Part shown: one piece after another, positions 56,653 to 64,000 of the stretch
Position numbering within the stretch: the first letter of the stretch is position 1
Layout of the letters: each line of letters opens with the position of its first letter
From: Cornus controversa
Lineage: Eukaryota > Streptophyta > Magnoliopsida > Cornales > Cornaceae
Direction of reading: 5' to 3'
DNA length: 64,000 nt
Assembly (NCBI GenBank): GCA_026545225.1
Contig: CM048851.1
Span: 34,933,956 to 34,997,955 of the forward strand
Program-made: the position numbers and the translations under genes
Notes under the pieces: model-generated
What the model saw: only the letters and a program-made list of their open reading frames with translations
Database searches by the model: none
Told to the model about the DNA's origin: nothing

Positions 56653-59600
56653 TTCTCTTTAATTGAGTGAAATTTTGAAGAAGAGAATTGAGTTGGAAAT
56701 TTAATAGAAAAAGGAAAAAGTAAAAAAGAAAGAAAGAAAGCAAAGAGCTGCTAAGTCAAGGGAGGAAACTGAAGTCAAGGTGATGGTATGGGAAACAGAC
56801 TACCATGCTAGCTCCTTATATATAGGAGGAGAAGGTGGTGGGTTGGAGCAAGTTGGCAATATTTTTTTATATCTTTAGAGAGAAAGGTACCAACAAGATG
56901 TGATTCTTTTTCATAGGAACCACAACATGAAGCAAGGGTAGTGTAAAAGGTCTAGCTCTTTATGAACTCATGACAAGTCCTTTTCTTGTCTTTTATAATA
57001 TCATCATCAAGTGGCTTTCCTCAGAATTTTTCATCAAGCTGGAGGGGATTAGATCCTATAATTATAAACCTTCCAGTTGAGATAGATAGATAGAGAGATA
57101 GATGCGCCAACCAAATGAATTCTGATCTCCACCAAAAAATACACTTGAGATATTCTGTCATCTTTCCTTGGGATTTTGTTGCCTTTCTTATTACACCAAC
57201 TTGGCTTCACTTTTTAATTTACATTTTCCATGGAGCAGGATGATCATTTTTCCCCAAAAAATGAAAATTTAAGATGATCATGTACTGCACTTATCAAAGG
57301 GGTTTGATACTGTATCATCTTCTATATTTTCAGCATGTAAGTCTCAAACCCTAGGTCGTCCCCTAAAGTCCTAATAAAATAATTAACCTTTTTATTTTTT
57401 TTTTCTTGCATTTTGGCCCTTGAAATTGTTAGGAGTCCTTGCAAATCATTGATGGTAGGGACTCTGAAATGGTTTTATCACTTTCTGAGCAGCATTCGTG
57501 ATGTAGGAGCATATTAACAAAGAGAAGCATGGAATCACACTAGAAGAGAAATTTTCTAGCATTGGAGTTGTAACCTTTCTTTACTTCTCCAATCAGAATT
57601 CTCTCTCTTTTATCAAACTCTATTTTTTTCTCCTTTTTATTTAATTTGGGTGTGCCTCAGAATCAACAGCTCTCATCAAACCTGAGGACGTCCTTAAGAT
57701 TGAAGCAAAATTAATTATTTACCCTATTATAAAGCAAAACATGGTACAGATGTGTTCGATAAGAAATGGTATTCTTCTTAGCTGGTTTGATGGTACCATG
57801 ACTTTATTCCTTTTTTTTTTTTTTTTTTTTGCTTATGGTAGGTTTGACTTCATTTAAAGTGAATCACTAAATGATCATCTAGTGATCACTAGGAGTATGC
57901 AAGCCTACAGCATTGATGCTCTTGAATCTTTTCTTTCTTAGTAGCATAAACTTAGATCACACATTCAAGCTGGTGTACCTAAATGTTCTTCGTAGGATTT
58001 TAGTTGTTCAAGCTGAAGAAAATGACTTTACATTATTCTGTTAGAATCATAATTTACTCCAAAATATTAAGCTCAATGTATATCAAACTCCAACCCCCTC
58101 CTTCATATATAGAGACTCGAACTCAAGATATCTCAGAACCAGATGTCTGATACCATGTTAATCATCGTCAACTCTAAAAGTTTAAATTATTAGAAAATGG
58201 ATCGAACAACATAAATCAAGCTCTAACATATTCATGTTATCAAAGTAGTAGTATAAATACACATGAAGTGGGGATGGCCCCAGTTAGACAACTTGCTTAG
58301 TCCTTGGCTTGGAGAACTGCCAATTATGTGCGTGTGGAGGGCCCTGCTTAAAGGTGATATTCAAGAAAATGCCCTACGAATCTGCATAAAAGGGCACCAT
58401 TTCTTGGGTATTTAGAATTAATCCTTATCATCTCAAGTCCATCAGATCAGGCAAGGTTATGTCTATGGGTTCCCCACCTTTTCCCCTTGAAACTGAGTTC
58501 CTTGGCTATGTACTGGGTCCTTCCATATGATTGGAACAATAATCTTACCTTGATTTTTCAAAGAGTAATGGTATTTAGACTTACTTTTCAAGTCGAGGAG
58601 TATGGTCGAAAGAGTTCTTATTCATTTGATGAAGGGGGTGAGGCCCGGTATATATTGATCTCATCCACTTCATCAAATGAATAAGCTAGCAACACGACTT
58701 TTGGAAAATCAGTTAGAATATAATTATCATTTTTCAAATATTAGATGTTTTCCGAGGCTTGATATACAAATATGGAGCCCATGTATTTGATGGCTTTAAC
58801 TGATTATAATGCTGAAAATTTAGCTAAACAAGTCCATCGAGAAACATATTTTGTTGATAATCTTGTCTCAATTTATAAAAATTATGTATTTTATGAGAAA
58901 GTATACAATACCCTGAGATATATTTCCTATGTGGTACTCGGCCAGTTTAAGTTCTCAATTTCTGTTTAATAGTAGAGAAATTGATAATTTCCAACACAAA
59001 TAAAGAGCTTACGCGGATTGAGTACTATAAGAACTACCCGAAATATTGCATACTTTTTCTTATATGATGGCTTCCACTGATTAAACCCTTTTTATTTATT
59101 TTTTATCTTTTTTGTAGCACAACAAATTAAAAACCATTGACTTCTCACAGGTTGGAGTACAGCACCCATGCATGGTCCAATCATCTGCTAGCAAAAGCTT
59201 GAGAACCACACAAAGAGGGAATCTTTGGCTAAAGGGTATAAAGAAAAATTGGCAGAAAGATCTCTAACCGTTGGGAAGTAAAAGGATCTTTTGTTGATGG
59301 AATGTTCCGAGAGATAAGGAGATATATAGATGCATATATGAGGTTCATATATCATCAACCAATGGAATTTGTATAATATTTTTGTGATATGAGGTGGTAG
59401 AAATATGCTCTTCATCAGGTTCAACATAAAAGTGATTAATCTAATTGATGACGTATTTATGGTTTGATTCGAATGGATTAGATATGTTTCATCTTTTTGG
59501 AGTCAAATTATGGGCACTAGCATTAGATATGTTTCATCTTTTTTGAGTCAAATTAAGGGCATTGCCTTTAATTGCTGTCTTTAGAGGGAGAAGTAAGTTG

Positions 59601-59690
59601 GTTCTTTTGTTTTTGGTGGGGTTTAATTTAATACTTTATTTATTTTATAAGAGAGTTGTAAAATAATTTCCTTTATACTTTTTTTTTTCA
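56653..59690. other. RADIALIS-like gene upstream region and intergenic DNA
   Basis: Just upstream of the start codon, 56653-56760 is a GA/AG-rich leader with TATATATA near 56818-56825 that could be its TATA box. Further right there is a T20-type run near 57811-57830 and a hairpin at 58618-58684. No other gene is recognised. Confidence 0.4.
58618..58684. repeat. inverted repeat, 17-bp perfect arms
   Basis: TTATTCATTTGATGAAG at 58618-58634 and its exact reverse complement at 58668-58684, with further pairing of GTGAG/CTCATC inside the loop. Resembles the stem of a small MITE. Confidence 0.85.
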
Positions 59691-59696
59691 ATCATT

Positions 59697-59860
59697 GGTG
59701 TTCGTGTCAGCTTACGCGTATCTCAACTAATTTCATGAGACCCTAAAATTAACGACCGGGCAAGCCTCCAGTGACTCTAAGGAGGGGGTGACCATTGGAG
59801 AACAAAATCAAAGACCGACCAGTTGAACTACCCCGCGGAGTTAATTTCCTTTATAGTTTG
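59697..59860 (-). mobile_element. tRNA-derived SINE
   Basis: On the minus strand it begins GGGTAGTTCAACTGGTCGG (box A-like) and ends TAGTTGAGATACGCGTAAGC, TGACACGAACACC, which matches a very common plant SINE 3' end (form AGTCGAGGTGCGCGCAAGC, GGACACC). No TSD was checked. Confidence 0.6.
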
Positions 59861-60346
59861 AATACCAAGAAAGTTATAAAAAAATATTATTGTTTATCAA
59901 ATTGTTCTTATTTATATTAAATATAGTAACAATTTTAATGGATTTGTTTCAATAGTTTAAGATTATCTTGGATATGATAATCGATGATCCTGTTGTTTGG
60001 TAACGTCATATGCTGTAAAAAATTTGAAAGCACGAACAGGCTTAAATCAGTTAAATTTGAATTAGATGAGTGATAACTACCTCATCATATTATTGTGATA
60101 AAACAATTATAATTGCACTCCACGACATCTCAACTTTGATAAACGAGGAACCGGCAAACTAATCAACTACGAGAAAAATAATATTCAATTTAACTCTCAA
60201 TCCCTTTGATATAATAATGATTTCTGACTTGAACGTCAGAGAGTTCGGTCGACACCTTGCCAGGTGGCCACTTCTGTTTTGCAAGGTGGCGCTAAATTGT
60301 ATCGCGATAAAAATTGTTTTTAATAATTAATATTTTTTTATCTTTT

Positions 60347-60384
<38 letters not shown>

Positions 60385-61110
60385 AATTAATAATTTTTAT
60401 AGGACATTTTGACTATTATACCATTCATTTAAAATATAATGTATAAATCCATTTTATTTAAAATAAAAAAATAAAAAAAAAAGAATGGGAATAATGGTAA
60501 GTTAAAATATAAATGAGGTTCTCTTTTAGTCGAGTGATAGGTGAGAAATCTGCAGGACAAAGATGTTCTCCCAGCAGCCGGCATCCTATGCCTGCCGGGT
60601 TACCGAATCTGAATAATGACGATGTGAAAAGTTTTTCTCCACTGATTAAACAATTGGGTATATTATAGAAATGCTATTCGTTAACTTTACAAGCCATCAA
60701 TTATGTCAAAAGCAATAGAAATTCATTGTCTGCATTAGTACAATGTCCAGTGCTAGCTTAATTTAGTTTTGTCAAATACAGTAGCAAAGTGTTAACTAAA
60801 TTCTAGTATCAACCTTTCCATGTTTTTATTCATTGCCTTAATATTTTCTACACTTTTTTTCTTTTTTAATCTTTATCTTTTTAGTTCTTATTATTCTCCG
60901 GATAAAGGGTAACGAACTACTTGACGTAATTATTGAGAATATTGTCGTCATCTTTTCTTTAATCCCAAAAGAAAATTAGATTACAAAAATGTCCCGAGTT
61001 GCAGTTATAATTGTCCTTTCACACAAGTGTATAAAAGTGTCCTCGTAGTAATTTGATGGACATATTTATTATATGAAGCTAAAAAGATTGACGACAGATG
61101 TCGTTTTAGA
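59861..61110. other. intergenic with (TA) run
   Basis: (TA) run at about 60350-60381. A GC-rich short palindromic block at 60570-60605 (GCCGGCATCC, TGCCTGCCGGG) may be a SINE-like remnant. No genes recognised. Confidence 0.4.
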
Positions 61111-61111
61111 G

Positions 61112-61280
61112 AAAATATATAATATCCCGGAATACTGATGATGTGGTATTTATAAGAAGTGTAAGCCTTCTATTTTTTTATTGTAGTGAAATTGATAGTT
61201 TTTATAAGAAATGGAGGGATTACATATGCCGAGAATGTCACATCATCAACACCCCTGGAGTATTGTATAATTTCTCGTCG
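61112..61280. mobile_element. small MITE with inverted termini
   Basis: GAGAAAATATATAATATCCC, then TGATGATGTGGTATT, is mirrored by the reverse complement of the right side: GAGAAATTATACAATACTCC, then TGATGATGTGACATT. About 170 bp, no coding capacity. Confidence 0.65.
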
Positions 61281-61302
61281 TTTTGATACACACATATAAC
61301 TA

Positions 61303-61390
61303 TAAGGGAAATAACTGTAATAATCTAAAACTCAAGAGAGGTAAGTGTGATAAACCCTAACTAAAGGGGAGGTAAGTGTAATTTACCATT
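61303..61390. mobile_element. isolated end of the Mutator-like family
   Basis: The reverse complement contains GGTAAATTACACTTACCTCC and TCACACTTACCTCTCTTGAG, close to the termini at 33547 and 46089. The matching other end is not evident nearby. Confidence 0.5.
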
Positions 61391-61851
61391 GTTGTTATTA
61401 TTATTAGTATTATTATTATTTCCATTTTATTCTCTTTGCTAGTATTTATAAGAATTTCATTAGCTATTCTTGAATACAACACTTGAGACGTCGAAATTTC
61501 TTTGACTATGTTGTGCAAAAATAAAAGAGATCTTGTTGATACTTGTAGTCGTTGGGTACCATTGGATAATTCAATTCAATGCTTAATTCAAAAATGTATT
61601 AAATTTTTATTCAATTACATGAATTTGATAATTCAATTTGAATATCACTTAAAAAAAAAAAAAAACACCTCTCATATTGGATAAAGTTTTAAGTGAGAGT
61701 GACTTCGCTTGTAACTTCATTTATTATTGAATCATCAACACTTCTAATTAAAAAATCTCAATTTTTATTATCACCTAAACATTTCAACACTTCTAAATTT
61801 CAGTTTTTTAGTACTTAACTTTTTTTCTTGAATGGTACTTAATTTTCAATT

Positions 61852-62352
61852 GGGTTAACTGAAAAAAAACCACTCTAACTTTCACGATTTTGCAAATACT
61901 CCTCCGGTAATGCAACTAACTCTCTCAGCTATTTAAAAGTTGCAACTTACTTCTAACTTGTTAGAGTGCGGTTAACATACATCTAATTTACCATTTAACC
62001 CTTCAAGAAATGAAAAATAAAAAGAACATTGGTTCTAAATTACAAAAGAATCCTTAATGAAAAAAAAAAAAAAATAGGACTATGTGTATATATATACGAA
62101 ATATGGGTAACCCATTTACATTACGAGTTTATTCATGGATCTAAAAATGATCCAAAGTCATTTTGATCAATAAAAATGGTATTATAGAGACTTCATGTCC
62201 AAAAATATCAATTTTTCGTCATTATAATAACGGTCTACAAACAATAGGGGAATACCTCCATATTTTTGTAATGTAAGGGAGTTTTGTGCAAAAATAAAAG
62301 TTCAGGAGAGTTTTCTGTCAAATTGTGAGAGTTTGGGAGATTTTTTTTACCC
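61852..62352. mobile_element. 500-bp MITE with long imperfect TIRs
   Basis: Left end GGGTTAACTGAAAAAAAACC, CTCTAACTTTCACGATTTTG, CAAATACTCC; reverse complement of the right end GGGTAAAAAAAATCTCCC, AAACTCTCACAATTTGAC, ACAAAACTCCC. Its right terminus takes part in the 54-bp duplication that follows. Confidence 0.6.
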
Positions 62353-62424
62353 TTTCAATTTTACCAAATAGTCAAATTGTGAAAGTTCGGGAGATTTTTT
62401 TACCCTTTCAATTTTACCAAATAG
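62317..62424. repeat. 54-bp tandem duplication at the MITE end
   Basis: GTCAAATTGTGAGAGTTTGG at 62317 and GTCAAATTGTGAAAGTTCGG at 62371; both continue GAGATTTTTTTTACCC and CAATTTTACCAAATAG. The two copies differ at three or four positions. Confidence 0.9.
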
Positions 62425-62949
62425 CATCTTAGCAATTTAAATTTTTTCTTTATGCAGGGCAGCCGAATTATCAAAACACGTTGATTGTATTTTTATTTTC
62501 ACTTCTTGCTTCAAATAACAAATGTAATACGGAACAAATATCATATTCTCTCTTAGATATTAATTTGGTAAGCCCGACCAATAAAAATACATTATTCAGT
62601 AAAAATGATCTCACATATGAAAATTATTCTCAATAAATTGAAATAGTACATTTTCATTGACCAAGCATACCATATATATATATACATATATACATATATA
62701 TATATATGAAACCTCCTATAGCTATGAAAGTTAATAATACAACACATTTCTCCCATTAGTGGTGGCTAATGTCGAGAGACAGAATGTAATTGAATAGCCA
62801 AAGATCATTGAATGTATTTACTAGCTGCAACTATTTTCATTAAATTGGGGCGCACCATGACAGTCAAATAATCTGAATTTTTTTCTGGATCATCATCCAT
62901 ACATGTTTATTAGATTGCAAGAAAAATAAAAGTCAAATTCTGTTAGTTC
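62425..62949. other. downstream region of the CBS gene
   Basis: AT-rich with a TA/CA run at 62672-62707. Presumably contains the 3' untranslated region of the CBS gene in its right part. Confidence 0.35.
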
Positions 62950-63657
62950 TTAATAGTAATCTCCCTTGATGAACTCGTTCAGTCGCTTCACTTCTCCACT
63001 TTGCAGCTCCACCACTGCTCGGACAACATCTACAATAGAAATCATGCCTACAATTTTTCCATCGATAACTGGGACATGCCGTATCTGATTCTCTGCTAAC
63101 AATAAGAGATTCATTATTTCCTTTCCGTCATTTTTCTTGCAAAAAAATGAACAAAAAGTTGACCCCCTAATTCATAATTATTCTTTTTAACATGTACTAT
63201 AATCGATCCTGTACATTGATTGTCACGTTTACAAATTTTACAATTCTCTTTCTATATCACATCTATATAGAAATTGGGTCGCTCTTACTATATCTCATCT
63301 TTGCAAATTTCATGATTCTCTTTCTATATCACATGTACATAGAAAGTGGTTTCTCTTTCTATATTAGAGTTTTCGGTGAAATAATGTCGTCAATTATATC
63401 ATTTTCCTTATAAGTATTATATGAATTTACCTGTCATGAGCTGCATTGCCTGAAGAATGTTTGTATCCGATGTCACTGTTATCAACTTGTTCTGTTAATG
63501 TTTTAAACAAGTACAAGGCTAAGTGAGACAGAGAGATAACAGCATCTGTCCGAAAAGATCAGCAAAAAGTGCACAAGAATAACCTGATCAGTCATGATTT
63601 CTCCAACTCTTGTGTATTTAGGCGATCTATCCTGCGTGATTACCTTCCGTAGATAGT
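62950..63657 (-). CDS. CBSX3: CBS-domain protein, CBSX3-like, last three exons (partial)
   Basis: Exons on the minus strand: 63657-63584 (74 nt), 63491-63431 (61 nt), 63092-62950 (143 nt with TAA). GT-AG introns and phases agree (entry after one base of an Asp codon, then phase 0, then phase 1). Joined product: DYLRKVITQDRSPKYTRVGE, IMTDQNKLITVTSDTNIL, QAMQLMTENQIRHVPVIDGK, IVGMISIVDVVRAVVELQSG, EVKRLNEFIKGDYY. This is the end of a first CBS motif plus a whole second one, closing like plant CBSX3 proteins (RLNxxIxGxY). In Arabidopsis CBSX3 is a mitochondrial adenosine-ligand sensor that modulates thioredoxin o; location here cannot be judged because the N-terminus is beyond position 64000. 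No further exon is visible in 63660-64000. Confidence 0.85.
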
Positions 63658-64000
63658 CTGCATTTCATCCATTCCACCATCAACAATTAGCACAATAGCT
63701 TCATTTTATAGTTTGTGATTTTTGTTCGACTTAGAAAGTCTTGATCATGGTAAACTTGCATCTTGGTTATTGCAACCCAGTGTTTTAATGTTTAAGGTAC
63801 AATAGGGCTTATATGATCTTGTAAAAATGTTGCCCATTAATGCACCTAAAGATTTAGAGGATTACTGAATTTTATGCTTGTATAGCTTGCAAATGATATA
63901 TCTGTGTGTGTGTATATATATATATAAGGCATGAATATCTGAATCTAGAAATTATTATTTTCCTGCAGAAAAGTTTAAGGAATGTTCTGATGATCGTTAC

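Overview
This is nuclear DNA from a flowering plant, almost certainly a eudicot. It is very AT-rich, has plant-type GT-AG introns, holds plant-specific gene families (SWEET, RADIALIS-like MYB, F-box, CBSX-type CBS protein, fatty-acyl-AMP-ligase-like enzyme), and most of it is transposon debris. There is no operon, phage, plasmid or CRISPR structure. Gene density is low: five protein genes and one tRNA-like gene in 64 kb. The order or species cannot be told from the sequence.

Host genes. A single-exon acyl-adenylate-forming enzyme of the FAAL type (6664-8634, +); a tRNA-Gly(UCC)-like gene with a damaged T stem (8775-8846, -); a single-exon F-box gene (9619-10785, -); a complete six-exon clade III SWEET sugar transporter closest to the SWEET9/NEC1 nectary type (16894-18547, -); a two-exon RADIALIS-like small MYB whose last exon is only 28 nt (54997-56652, -); and the last three exons of a CBSX3-like CBS-domain gene that runs off the right edge (62950-63657, -). 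They share no obvious pathway.

Layout. 1-6.5 kb: decayed RPA70-like (Helitron-type) pseudogene, an 82-bp minisatellite and AT-rich DNA. 6.6-10.8 kb: enzyme, tRNA, F-box. 13.5-16.7 kb: LINE remnant split by a copia LTR/gag fragment. 16.9-18.5 kb: SWEET. 19-21 kb: MITEs with strong hairpins. 22-32.7 kb: a Ty3/gypsy complex with two LTRs but no pol, holding two nested solo LTRs. 32.8-35.8 kb: nested Mutator-like elements with homopolymer G and C tracts. 37.1-37.7 kb: a short element with long inverted termini. 38.0-50.2 kb: one hAT element expanded to 12.2 kb by at least four later insertions, nearly all of which can be unpicked from target-site duplications. 50.9-54.1 kb: a palindrome-rich tandem repeat split by a gag-protease-only LTR element. 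55.0-56.7 kb: RADIALIS-like gene with a SINE in its intron. 59.7-62.4 kb: SINE and MITEs. 63-64 kb: CBS gene.

No undescribed system is evident. The most informative content is the nested-transposon stratigraphy, the non-autonomous LTR elements, the palindromic tandem repeat, the tRNA with T-stem mismatches, and gene models (SWEET, RADIALIS-like, CBS) that had to be assembled from short exons. Family assignments rest on recalled family motifs; no database search was run.
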